Part shown: positions 41,358-48,927 of the stretch, one piece after another
Numbering within the stretch: the first letter of the stretch is position 1
Layout of the letters: each line of letters starts with the position of its first letter
NCBI GenBank assembly: GCA_016791265.1
Contig: JAEUMY010000009.1
Span: forward strand, 1 to 64,000
DNA from: Betaproteobacteria bacterium
Lineage (GTDB): Bacteria > Pseudomonadota > Gammaproteobacteria > Burkholderiales > Usitatibacteraceae
DNA: 64,000 nt
Direction: 5' to 3'
Notes under the pieces: generated by a model
The model's input: only the letters and a program-made list of their open reading frames with translations
Databases searched by the model: none
Told to the model about the DNA's origin: nothing
Made by a program: the position numbers and the translations under genes

Positions 41358-43631
41358 TCAGAACGAATAGCGGAAATTGACGCCGAAGAACCGCTTGTCA
41401 TCGCGCGGCACGGACCGCTGGGTGTTGGCGCCGGGCAGCAGGAACGCCGCATAGGACTTGTCGCCCAGGTTCTTGCCCACCAGCGAAACGCGCCACTCGC
41501 CGGTCGACAGCGCGATGAACGCATTGTAGATGCGATAGCTGGGCTGGATCGTGTTGGGCGAGGTGGAGAGGTCGAACTGCACGGCGCTGGAGTAGGTCGT
41601 GTCCGCGCCCAGGGTCAGGCGCATGCCGTTGGCAAGATCGGTCCACCAGTTGGCGCGCAGCACGCCTTTCCAATCCGGCGCCGACGGCAGCGGCTGGCCG
41701 TCCAGCGCTGGGCATGTCGCACCGGTCGGGCAGTTGAAGCGGTCGACGCGGGCCTTGGTGTTGGCGAGCGACAACGCGACCGAGAACTGGCGCGAGACCT
41801 TCGCCTCCATGTCGAGCTCGAAGCCCTTCGTCGACACGTCGCCCGCGTTGATGAAGCGGGTCACCACGACGCCGCCCACCAGATCGGGATAGTTGGCCTG
41901 ATAGCCCTTGTACTTGGTGTCGAACGCGGCCAGGTTGAGCGTCATGCGGTCGTTCAGCAGCGTGGACTTGAAGCCGATTTCGTAACCCTTCGAGGTCTCG
42001 GGCTCCAGCGCGATATCAGCCGTGGGCTGCATGTTGAAGAACGCGTTGTAGGCCGGACCCTTGTAGCCGCGCGAGAAGGTGGCGTAGAGCATCACGTTCT
42101 TGGAAAGATCAAACTGCGGCCCGATGCGGCCGGACACGCCGGTCTCCTCGGTGGAGCCGGACACGCGGTTCCGGGTGGGCTGCACACCGGGAATGGCTGC
42201 GGCCTGGGTCGAGAACCGGCTGTGGTAGTAGGAGAGCTCGTCCGTGGTGTAGCGCAATCCGAATATGCCGCGAAGCGACGGGCTCGCGTGGAAGGTCGCT
42301 TCACCGAAGAGCGAGGTGCTTTCCGACAGCGTGCCGTACTCGGCGCGGCCGAAATCACTCAGCGTCGCCGCGCACGGCGTGAGTCCGTTGGGTAGCGCTG
42401 CGAGCGTGCCGTTGCAACGTGCCACATCGCGCCGATAGACCTCATCGGTTTCGTTGCGCATGAAGTAGGCGCCGGCCACGTAGTCAAAGGATTTGCCTTT
42501 GGCCGAGGCGAAGCGGAATTCCTGGGTGAAGACATCCGACTTCAACTCGCCGCGGTCGGAAAGCTGGGCGATCTGGCTGGACAACGGCGTCGGCGCCGTG
42601 CCATCGATATCCTGGAACTGGGTGTTCCGCCACTCGCGCAGCGCCGTGATCGAGGTGAAGGTGCCCCGGCCGCCGCTCCAGTCGACCTGGGCCGACACGC
42701 CGGAGTTGGTGTCGTGGACGCGTTCATCGACGTCGGTGGACACGGTCCGGTTCTCAAGGCTGGGCACGATGGGCGCGTGCGTCGCGTTGATGGCGGCGCT
42801 GGCGCGCACATAGGGGCCGCGAATGCCGTTGTCATCGGCGCGTGTGTAGTCGCCGATGAGGGTGACTTTCACGTCCTTCGCCGGTTTCAGCTCGAACTTG
42901 ACGCGGGCGCCGGTGCGGTCATAGCCATTCACCTTGCGACCGAGGAAAGTGTTCTCCACGTTGCCGTCGTACTGGCCCATGAAGGCGGTGAGTGACGCGA
43001 GGACGCCGTTGGTCAGCTCGCCCGAGATGCCGGCGCGGATGCGTTGTTCCCGGCCTTCAAACCAGGAGGCGTCGACATAGCGTTCCAGTGCCGAGGAGAT
43101 GGGCACGGACACGATGTTCAGCACGCCGGCCGACGCGTTCTTGCCGAAGAGCGTGCCTTGCGGTCCGCGCAGGATCTCGATGCGGTCGACGTCCATCAGG
43201 TCCACGGTCGCCATGCCGGGGCGCGGGAACACCACGCCATCCACGACTGTGGAAACGGTAGGCTCGACGCCGGGCGACGTGGAGATGGTGCCCACGCCGC
43301 GGATGAAGAGCGCGGTGTCCTTGTTCGATGCGTTGGCGCGGAAATTCAACGTCGGCACCTGCGACGTGATGGTGCTCATGTTGTTGAGATTCAGCTGCTC
43401 CATGCGCTCGCCGGAGACGACCGTGACGGCCACAGGCACGTCCTGGATCGATTCCTCGCGCTTGGTCGCCGTGACCGTGATTTTCTCCAGCTTCTCGTCA
43501 TCTTTCTTCGGGGCGCCGGGCTGGGCCTGCTGCGCCTGGGCCATGCCGGCCAAAAGACCGGTGACGGCGGCGACGATGGGGACCAGGCGGAAGTGGGGAC
43601 GACGGCTCACACGGCGGGCTGTGGTGTTCAT
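41358..43631 (-). CDS. TonB-dependent outer-membrane receptor
   Basis: The 757-residue protein has a signal peptide (about 1-33, ending AQAQ). The TonB-box/plug region includes EKITVTATKREESIQDVPVAVTVV and LRGPQGTLFGKNASAGVLNIV. The 22-strand barrel ends in Phe (FFGVNFRYSF), as outer-membrane proteins do. It should take up the oligosaccharide or polysaccharide fragment used by the downstream genes and is the first gene of that leftward set. Its promoter carries the shared operator. Confidence 0.94.
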   Translation of the reverse strand: MNTTARRVSRRPHFRLVPIVAAVTGLLAGMAQAQQAQPGAPKKDDEKLEKITVTATKREESIQDVPVAVTVVSGERMEQLNLNNMSTITSQVPTLNFRANASNKDTALFIRGVGTISTSPGVEPTVSTVVDGVVFPRPGMATVDLMDVDRIEILRGPQGTLFGKNASAGVLNIVSVPISSALERYVDASWFEGREQRIRAGISGELTNGVLASLTAFMGQYDGNVENTFLGRKVNGYDRTGARVKFELKPAKDVKVTLIGDYTRADDNGIRGPYVRASAAINATHAPIVPSLENRTVSTDVDERVHDTNSGVSAQVDWSGGRGTFTSITALREWRNTQFQDIDGTAPTPLSSQIAQLSDRGELKSDVFTQEFRFASAKGKSFDYVAGAYFMRNETDEVYRRDVARCNGTLAALPNGLTPCAATLSDFGRAEYGTLSESTSLFGEATFHASPSLRGIFGLRYTTDELSYYHSRFSTQAAAIPGVQPTRNRVSGSTEETGVSGRIGPQFDLSKNVMLYATFSRGYKGPAYNAFFNMQPTADIALEPETSKGYEIGFKSTLLNDRMTLNLAAFDTKYKGYQANYPDLVGGVVVTRFINAGDVSTKGFELDMEAKVSRQFSVALSLANTKARVDRFNCPTGATCPALDGQPLPSAPDWKGVLRANWWTDLANGMRLTLGADTTYSSAVQFDLSTSPNTIQPSYRIYNAFIALSTGEWRVSLVGKNLGDKSYAAFLLPGANTQRSVPRDDKRFFGVNFRYSF

Positions 43632-43699
43632 GGGCTCTCCTCGCGATTGTTGTAGGACGTGCGCGGACGGAACGACCGGCCGCCGGAATGCGTGAAGCC

Positions 43700-43728
43700 A
43701 TACTAGGCAGCAGGTTGCCCAAAGTCAA
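43700..43728 (-). promoter_or_regulatory. Sigma-70 promoter of the TonB-receptor/sugar operon
   Basis: Read leftward, -35 TTGACT (43723-43728) and -10 TAGTAT (43700-43705) are 17 bases apart. Transcription should start near 43693, about 60 bases before the receptor ATG. The arrangement mirrors the lyase promoter at 28682-28710. Confidence 0.75.
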
Positions 43729-43745
43729 GTAGGTGATCTAGATGA
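43724..43745. promoter_or_regulatory. Putative GntR operator, site 2
   Basis: The core AGGTGATCTAGATGACCT (43731-43748) is an imperfect palindrome, and the block matches site 1 (28706-28727) at 20 of 22 bases. It overlaps both the -35 box and the stop codon of the upstream dehydrogenase gene. Confidence 0.72.
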
Positions 43746-44679
43746 CCTGGCCGGCCGGGGCCAAATGGGCGGCGACCCGTTCCGCGATGAGCGCCGATAC
43801 GCGCTCGTTCGACTCGGCCGTGACGCCGGCGATGTGGGGCGTCAAGAGGAGGCGGGGCGTGTCGGCCAGCGCGCTTCCGTCAGGCAGGGGTTCGGTTTCG
43901 AACACGTCCAGCGCGGCCCCGGCGAGACGACCCTCGCGCAATGCCAGCGCCAGCGCGGCCTCGTCGATGACCCCGCCGCGCGCGGTGTTGATGAGCACCG
44001 CCGAGGGCTTCATGGTCGCGATGCGCCGGGCGTCGATGAGGTGCCGGGTCGCCGGCACCAGCGGCACGTGCAGGCTGATCACGTCGGCACGACTCAAGAG
44101 CGCATCAAGCGTGGTCGGCGCCACGCCGCTCGCCTGCCACGCCGCGTCGTTCTCCGCGATGGCCGGATCGTGCGCGATCGCGGCCATGCCGAGGGCGCGC
44201 GCGAGCATCGCGGTGTGCCGTCCAATCCCGCCGAAACCCACCAGACCCAGCGTCTTGCCGGCCAGCTCGCGACCTTCCGACAGCGCCGCGCGCGGCCAGC
44301 GCCCGGCCGCGACGTCCGGGCTGGACAAGTAAGCGCCGCGCAGCAGCATGAACGCGGTCGCGATGACGTACTCGGCCACGGCCACGGTGTTGGCGCCGGT
44401 GGCCGGTATGACTTCGATGCCCCGGTCACGACAGGCGTCGCAGTCGATGTTGTCCAGGCCCACGCCCAGCCGTCCCACAACGCGCAGTCTCTTCGCGCCG
44501 GCGAGGAGCGCGCCACGCACCTGGGTGCGGTTGCGCACGATGAGCGCGTCACAGTCGGCCGCGCGCGTGGCGAGCTCATCCGGCTGGTCTACCAGCTTCG
44601 GGTCGTAGTGAACATCGAAACGGCCTTCGAGCGAGCGCACCGCGTCGCTGTCCATGAATTCACTGATGAGAATGCGCAT
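43738..44679 (-). CDS. D-isomer-specific 2-hydroxyacid dehydrogenase (SerA/GyaR family)
   Basis: The 313-residue protein has the NAD-binding motif GLVGFGGIG, the catalytic Arg segment NTARGGVIDEAAL, a Glu in DVFETEPLP, and the His in LLTPHIAG. It reduces a 2-keto acid or oxidises a D-2-hydroxyacid; in this setting glyoxylate or hydroxypyruvate from glycolaldehyde metabolism is possible. It has no ACT domain, so it is not a classical SerA. Its stop codon lies in the operator upstream of the TonB receptor. Confidence 0.9.
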   Translation of the reverse strand: MRILISEFMDSDAVRSLEGRFDVHYDPKLVDQPDELATRAADCDALIVRNRTQVRGALLAGAKRLRVVGRLGVGLDNIDCDACRDRGIEVIPATGANTVAVAEYVIATAFMLLRGAYLSSPDVAAGRWPRAALSEGRELAGKTLGLVGFGGIGRHTAMLARALGMAAIAHDPAIAENDAAWQASGVAPTTLDALLSRADVISLHVPLVPATRHLIDARRIATMKPSAVLINTARGGVIDEAALALALREGRLAGAALDVFETEPLPDGSALADTPRLLLTPHIAGVTAESNERVSALIAERVAAHLAPAGQVI

Positions 44680-44858
44680 GACGTGTCCTGAACGGGAGTC
44701 GATTTGGAGAGGATGACGGGCAAGCGGAACGCGAGATGGTACACAACGAACTTCGCCGCGGTCGACTTTTTCGTGTCCGCGGCGGTGCTTCGGGAGAAGG
44801 ACCTGCTCGCTGGCATATCATGCGAGCTGCCCGCGTCCGCACGCCGAACCCACGAATC

Positions 44859-45755
44859 ATGTCCACCGCACTGCTGCTCCTTCCCGACTTCGCGATGATC
44901 CTGGCAGGATGGCTGTTGCATCGCTCGGGCAAGTTCACCCGGCCGTTCTGGGAGGGGCTGGAGCGGCTGATCTACTACGTGCTCTTTCCCGCGCTCTTGT
45001 TCCAGTCGCTGGCGAAGAACCGCATCGACTTCGGCGTCGCGGGCCCGGCGATGCTGGCCGCGATTGGGGTCGTTTCAACCGGCATCGTTCTGGGTTGGCT
45101 GGGCAAATGGCTGCTGAAACCGGACGGGCGAATATTCGCATCAGGGGTGCAGACGGCGTTTCGCTTCAATTCATATATCGGCCTGGCCGTGGCGAGCCGT
45201 CTGTATGGTGACGCCGGGCTGGCCGCGTTTGCCATCATCGTCGCGGTGGCGGTACCGCTCGCCAACATCGCGTCGGTGTGGACGCTGGCGCGCCACTCGG
45301 AAAGCAATGTGTTGAAAGAGCTGGCGCAGAATCCACTGCTGCTCGCGACCGTCGCGGGTGTTGGCTGGAGCTTCACCGGGTGGACCATTCCGGAACCCAT
45401 CGCCGTGACCCTCTCGCGCATGGGTGCCGCGTCACTTGCCTGCGGCCTGCTGGCCGTGGGGGCGGCACTCACGCTGGAAAGCGCCGGGCGCAACCTACCC
45501 ATCATCAGCTGGTTTCTTGCGGTAAAGATGCTGGCGCTGCCCGTGGCCGCCTGGGTGCTTGCCGGGGCGTTGGGCATGACGGGTGCCTACCACCAGATCC
45601 TCATCATGTTCGGCGCACTGCCCACGGCAACCTCTGCCTATGTGCTCGCGGTGCGCATGGGCGGCGACGGCAAAAGTGTGGCGCTCATCATTTCGTTATC
45701 GACGCTCTTGGGCATGATCACGCTGCCCGTCGCGGTGGCGTTGCTCTCCCGCTGA
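44859..45755 (+). CDS. AEC family transporter (auxin efflux carrier-like)
   Basis: The 298-residue protein has about ten helices in two inverted halves and family stretches PDFAMILAGWLLHRSG, LIYYVLFPALLFQSLA, FRFNSYIGLAVASRLYG and ILIMFGALPTATSAYVLA. Bacterial members export or exchange small carboxylates such as malate or lactate. It is divergent from the hydroxyacid dehydrogenase, which suggests a shared acid. The palindrome at 45128 is read as RIFA in a loop. The 180-base gap before it includes a CGCCGCGG/CCGCGGCG stem-loop at 44754-44784. Confidence 0.9.
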   Translation: MSTALLLLPDFAMILAGWLLHRSGKFTRPFWEGLERLIYYVLFPALLFQSLAKNRIDFGVAGPAMLAAIGVVSTGIVLGWLGKWLLKPDGRIFASGVQTAFRFNSYIGLAVASRLYGDAGLAAFAIIVAVAVPLANIASVWTLARHSESNVLKELAQNPLLLATVAGVGWSFTGWTIPEPIAVTLSRMGAASLACGLLAVGAALTLESAGRNLPIISWFLAVKMLALPVAAWVLAGALGMTGAYHQILIMFGALPTATSAYVLAVRMGGDGKSVALIISLSTLLGMITLPVAVALLSR

Positions 45756-45774
45756 GTCTGCGAGAATATGTGCC

Positions 45775-46452
45775 ATGAGAACGCGCATCAAGATCTGCTG
45801 CATCGCCTCGGTCGAGGAAGCGCGCATGGCCATCGCGGCCGGCGCGGATGCGTTGGGACTGGTTGCGCGCATGCCGTCAGGGCCCGGCCCCATTCCGGAT
45901 ACGTTGATTGCGGAAGTGGCGGCGGCCGTGCCACCGCCTGTCGCAACGTTTCTGCTCACCAGCGAAACGACCGCGGATGCGATTTCCGCGCACATCCACG
46001 CAACGCGGCCCACGACCGTGCAAGTTGTGTCGCACATTTCTCCGGCGGAGTCGGCACGGCTCGCGGTCCTCGAGCCACATGTGCGGCGCGTGCAGGTCAT
46101 CCACGTCGAGGGTCCGGAGGCGCTGGACCTGATCGACGCCTATAAGCCGCACGTGCATGCGTTCCTGCTGGATTCCGGTCGGCCGAATGCGGCCGTTGCG
46201 GAGTTAGGCGGGACGGGTCGGCAACACGACTGGGCGATCAGCGCGCGCTTCGTGAAGGCGTGCCCATTGCCCGTGTTTCTCGCGGGCGGCCTCTCTGCTG
46301 CCAATGTGGCCGACGCGATTCGGCAGGTGCGGCCCTTTGGTCTCGACGTGTGTTCCAGCGTGCGAACCGATGGCCGGCTGGACGCTGGCAAGCTGCATGC
46401 ATTCATGAATGCCGCGCGGCGGGCGTGCGAGGGCATCACCACGGCGCAATGA
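45775..46452 (+). CDS. TrpF-like (phosphoribosylanthranilate isomerase family) protein
   Basis: The 225-residue protein has the TrpF barrel: RIKICCIASVEEARMAIAAGADALGLV at the start, FLLDSG, GGTGRQHDW and FLAGGLSAANV. The catalytic Cys (KIC) and Asp (LLDS) are present. However, the usual KICG is KICC and the phosphate-binding P-S-P-R segment is PSGPGP, lacking the Arg. It is not near other trp genes. It may be a paralog with another substrate rather than the isomerase of tryptophan synthesis. Confidence 0.7.
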   Translation: MRTRIKICCIASVEEARMAIAAGADALGLVARMPSGPGPIPDTLIAEVAAAVPPPVATFLLTSETTADAISAHIHATRPTTVQVVSHISPAESARLAVLEPHVRRVQVIHVEGPEALDLIDAYKPHVHAFLLDSGRPNAAVAELGGTGRQHDWAISARFVKACPLPVFLAGGLSAANVADAIRQVRPFGLDVCSSVRTDGRLDAGKLHAFMNAARRACEGITTAQ

Positions 46453-46480
46453 AAAAGGGCGCTCCATGGAGCGCCCTTTC
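46452..46480 (-). terminator. Terminator of the rpsP-rimM-trmD-rplS operon
   Basis: A 12-base stem AAAGGGCGCTCC / GGAGCGCCCTTT with a minimal loop is followed leftward by TTTTTC. It begins about 25 bases after the rplS stop. It may also end the rightward TrpF-like transcript, although its T-run on that side is short. Confidence 0.88.
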
Positions 46481-46503
46481 CGTCCTGCCCGAAGCGAAGA
46501 CAG

Positions 46504-46911
46504 TTACTTTTTCTCTTCGGCAGCCTTCGGCTCTTCCGGCAACATGTCTTGCGGGGCGGCGTTGAGCTTTTCCTTGATGCGCGCGGACTTGCCCGAACGA
46601 TCGCGGAGGTAGTAGAGCTTGGCGCGGCGCACGTCACCCTTGCGCTTCACTTCGATGGAAGCGATGGAGGGGGAGTAGACCTGGAACGTGCGCTCGACCC
46701 CTTCGCCCGAGGAAATCTTCCTGACGATGAAGCTTGAGTTGAGGCCGCGGTTGCGCTTGGCGATCACCACGCCTTCGTAGGCCTGGACGCGCTTGCGCTC
46801 ACCTTCGATCACGTTCACGTTCACGATCACTGTATCGCCGGGGGCGAAATTCGGGATCTTCTTGCCCAGGCGGGCGATTTCTTCCTGCTCGAGTTGCTGA
46901 ATCAGATTCAT
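46504..46911 (-). CDS. rplS: 50S ribosomal protein L19
   Basis: The 135-residue protein has the L19 core: [65 protein letters not shown] and [21 protein letters not shown]. An extra acidic/Lys tail of about 20 residues is common in betaproteobacteria. It is the last gene of the rpsP operon. Confidence 0.97.
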   Translation of the reverse strand: MNLIQQLEQEEIARLGKKIPNFAPGDTVIVNVNVIEGERKRVQAYEGVVIAKRNRGLNSSFIVRKISSGEGVERTFQVYSPSIASIEVKRKGDVRRAKLYYLRDRSGKSARIKEKLNAAPQDMLPEEPKAAEEKK

Positions 46912-47115
46912 GTTGTTTCCTTTCGTCTATGGCCCTTGGCCTTGCCGGTAGAGCGACACCAGAACCTGTCCCAAAGTTACTGCGCAGCCCAATCTGTCAA
47001 CTGCGATGCTCGCTGTACAGGATGTACAGCTGCGCGTCTCGCTGCCAGCGTGGGCTTGCTCGCTACACTTTTGAACAGATTCTGTTCGATGCCGGGTTTT
47101 TGTTGTTGAATCAAA
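46912..47115 (-). other. trmD-rplS spacer with two inverted repeats
   Basis: The 204-base spacer is long for this operon. It holds GCTGTACA-GGA-TGTACAGC (47022-47040) and GAACAG-ATT-CTGTTC (47073-47087). They could be mRNA hairpins that adjust L19 synthesis, or binding sites for a separate rplS promoter. The first resembles a LexA box but has spacing nine, not eight. Confidence 0.55.
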
Positions 47116-47895
47116 CTACTGTTGCTGCTGTTCCTGTTGCCTTTGCTGCGCTTGCTCCTGCCTGAATTCCTCAAGCAGTTTCAAATCCTGTTTGTTCAGC
47201 GTCAGCGCCGCGATCATCTCGGGGCGGCGAAGCCAGGTCCTGCCCAGCGCCTGCTTTCTGCGCCACTTCTCTATCGCCGCGTGGTTGCCCGACTGCAACA
47301 CGGGCGGCACCTTGCGGCCTTTCCAATCATCCGGCCGCGTGTAGTGCGGCCAGTCCAGCAATCCGTCGCTGTACGAATCCTGGCTGGCGGATTCGCCGTC
47401 GTTCAACGCCCCGGGCAGCAGACGCACCAGCGCATCGATCAACACCATGGCGGGCAACTCACCGCCGGACAGCACGTAATCACCAATCGATACCTCTTCA
47501 TCGACGCGCGCCTCGATCAAACGCTCATCGACCCCTTCATACCGGCCGGCCAACAACACCAGCCCGGCGGATTCTTCTTTCAGCCTGCGCACACCGGCAT
47601 CGGTGAGCGGCTTGGCCTGCGGGGTCAGGTACACCACTTTTCCCGCCACACCCGCATCCTGCTGCCGCTTCAACGCCGCATCAATCGCCGCGTTCAACGG
47701 TTCCGCCAGCATCACCATGCCGGGACCGCCCCCGTACGGCCGATCATCGATCGTGCGGTAGTTGTCCTCAACGAAGTCGCGGGGATTCCACACGCCCAGC
47801 GACCACAGGTGTTGCTCCAATGCCCGCCGCGTGATGCCATGTTTGGCCACCGCGTCGAACATCTCCGGAAACAGCGTGATGACATCGATGTACAC
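47116..47895 (-). CDS. trmD: tRNA (guanine-37-N1)-methyltransferase
   Basis: TrmD methylates G37 next to the anticodon and prevents frameshifting. The 259-residue protein has [34 protein letters not shown] and the trefoil-knot motif [19 protein letters not shown]. The last 18 residues are a Gln-rich tail ([14 protein letters not shown]) beyond the usual end. It starts 10 bases after rimM. Confidence 0.97.
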   Translation of the reverse strand: MYIDVITLFPEMFDAVAKHGITRRALEQHLWSLGVWNPRDFVEDNYRTIDDRPYGGGPGMVMLAEPLNAAIDAALKRQQDAGVAGKVVYLTPQAKPLTDAGVRRLKEESAGLVLLAGRYEGVDERLIEARVDEEVSIGDYVLSGGELPAMVLIDALVRLLPGALNDGESASQDSYSDGLLDWPHYTRPDDWKGRKVPPVLQSGNHAAIEKWRRKQALGRTWLRRPEMIAALTLNKQDLKLLEEFRQEQAQQRQQEQQQQ

Positions 47896-47905
47896 GACTG
47901 CTTCC

Positions 47906-48445
47906 TTACCAGTCCTTCTGCCAGTCCACCGTGATGCGGCGGGCTTTCAGGTCCACGTCCTTCACGGCCTGTTCGGAATAGGGAATCAGTTGTTCCCTTC
48001 CATCCGACTTCACCACCAGCACATCATTGGCGCCGGTTTCGAGGAGGCCATCCACCACACCCAGCGCATCACCTGCCAGGTTCACCACATCGAGGCCGAT
48101 CAAGTCAATCCAGTAGATCGCGTCGTCGTACTCGGGCAATGCACTTCTCGAGAGGGCGACATCGATGCCGCGCATCAGCTCCGCGGCATTGCGGTCGTCC
48201 ACGCCTTTCAACTTGGCGCTGAAACCGAGATGCACCAGCTCGGAATCTTCCACCTCGCAGGGTACCCAGCTGTCGCCCCGTTTCAGCCACCAGACATCGA
48301 AGTCGGCCAGTGAGTCGGCAGCTTCCGTGAATGTCTTGACCTTGAGCCAGCCCTTGATGCCGCGGGGCGCCAGGAGGCGCCCCATGATCACCAGGTCCGC
48401 CGGCGCCTTACTTGGCAGCTTGGGGGACGGCTTGTTGCTTGCCAC
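47906..48445 (-). CDS. rimM: Ribosome maturation factor RimM
   Basis: RimM binds S19 and helps mature the 30S head. The 179-residue protein has [36 protein letters not shown], then the PRC-barrel-like [11 protein letters not shown] and [21 protein letters not shown]. The GTG start is 38 bases inside rpsP and gives a 20-residue lead; the ATG at 48385 is an alternative. Confidence 0.93.
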   Translation of the reverse strand: MASNKPSPKLPSKAPADLVIMGRLLAPRGIKGWLKVKTFTEAADSLADFDVWWLKRGDSWVPCEVEDSELVHLGFSAKLKGVDDRNAAELMRGIDVALSRSALPEYDDAIYWIDLIGLDVVNLAGDALGVVDGLLETGANDVLVVKSDGREQLIPYSEQAVKDVDLKARRITVDWQKDW

Positions 48446-48674
48446 GCTTGATCAGCTTCTGCACGGCGTCAGAGGCTTGCGCGCCTTTGGATTCCCAGTG
48501 AGCGACGCGGTCAAGCGCGATACGGAACTGTTCGGTGCCTTCCGGCGCCATCGGGTTGAAGAAACCCAGACGCTCGATGAAGCGGCCGTCACGCGGATTC
48601 TTGGAATCGGCGACGACGATGTTGTAGTACGGGCGGTTCTTGGCGCCGCCACGGGACATTCTGATCACGACCAT
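48408..48674 (-). CDS. rpsP: 30S ribosomal protein S16
   Basis: The 88-residue protein has the S16 core [41 protein letters not shown], and [17 protein letters not shown]. It is the first gene of the canonical rpsP-rimM-trmD-rplS operon and overlaps rimM. Confidence 0.97.
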   Translation of the reverse strand: MVVIRMSRGGAKNRPYYNIVVADSKNPRDGRFIERLGFFNPMAPEGTEQFRIALDRVAHWESKGAQASDAVQKLIKRGKQQAVPQAAK

Positions 48675-48721
48675 GAATAACTCCTGTCTAAATAGAATCC
48701 ATGCGAGATGGATTCGAATCA

Positions 48722-48756
48722 TTCCGTTGAGAACGGAAAACGGACCCGTTGCGAAC
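48722..48756 (-). promoter_or_regulatory. Two small hairpins upstream of rpsP
   Basis: TTCCGTT-GAG-AACGGAA (48722-48738) and CCCGTT-GCG-AACGGG (48745-48759) lie 48-85 bases before the S16 start, in what should be the mRNA leader. They share the loop-flanking CGTT/AACG sequence. A role in autoregulation is only a guess. The remaining gap to 48927 holds nothing else I can support. Confidence 0.45.
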
Positions 48757-48927
48757 GGGGAACGTCCGCGCTGCCCATAAACGGTCTGACAAAGCGCGGA
48801 AAGCCTTGAATTCTAATTGAAATTCGCCATCGGCCGCAACCCGAAGCGGTGTGTGGCACACGGGCGCTCGAAGACGCGCCGCGAGGTGGCTCAGGGATTG
48901 GAGCGCTTACTTACGCTTGAGTGCCTC

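Noticed and set aside
47022-47040. GCTGTACA-GGA-TGTACAGC as a LexA (SOS) box
   Set aside because: The CTGT and ACAG halves are nine bases apart instead of eight, and the neighbouring gene encodes a ribosomal protein.
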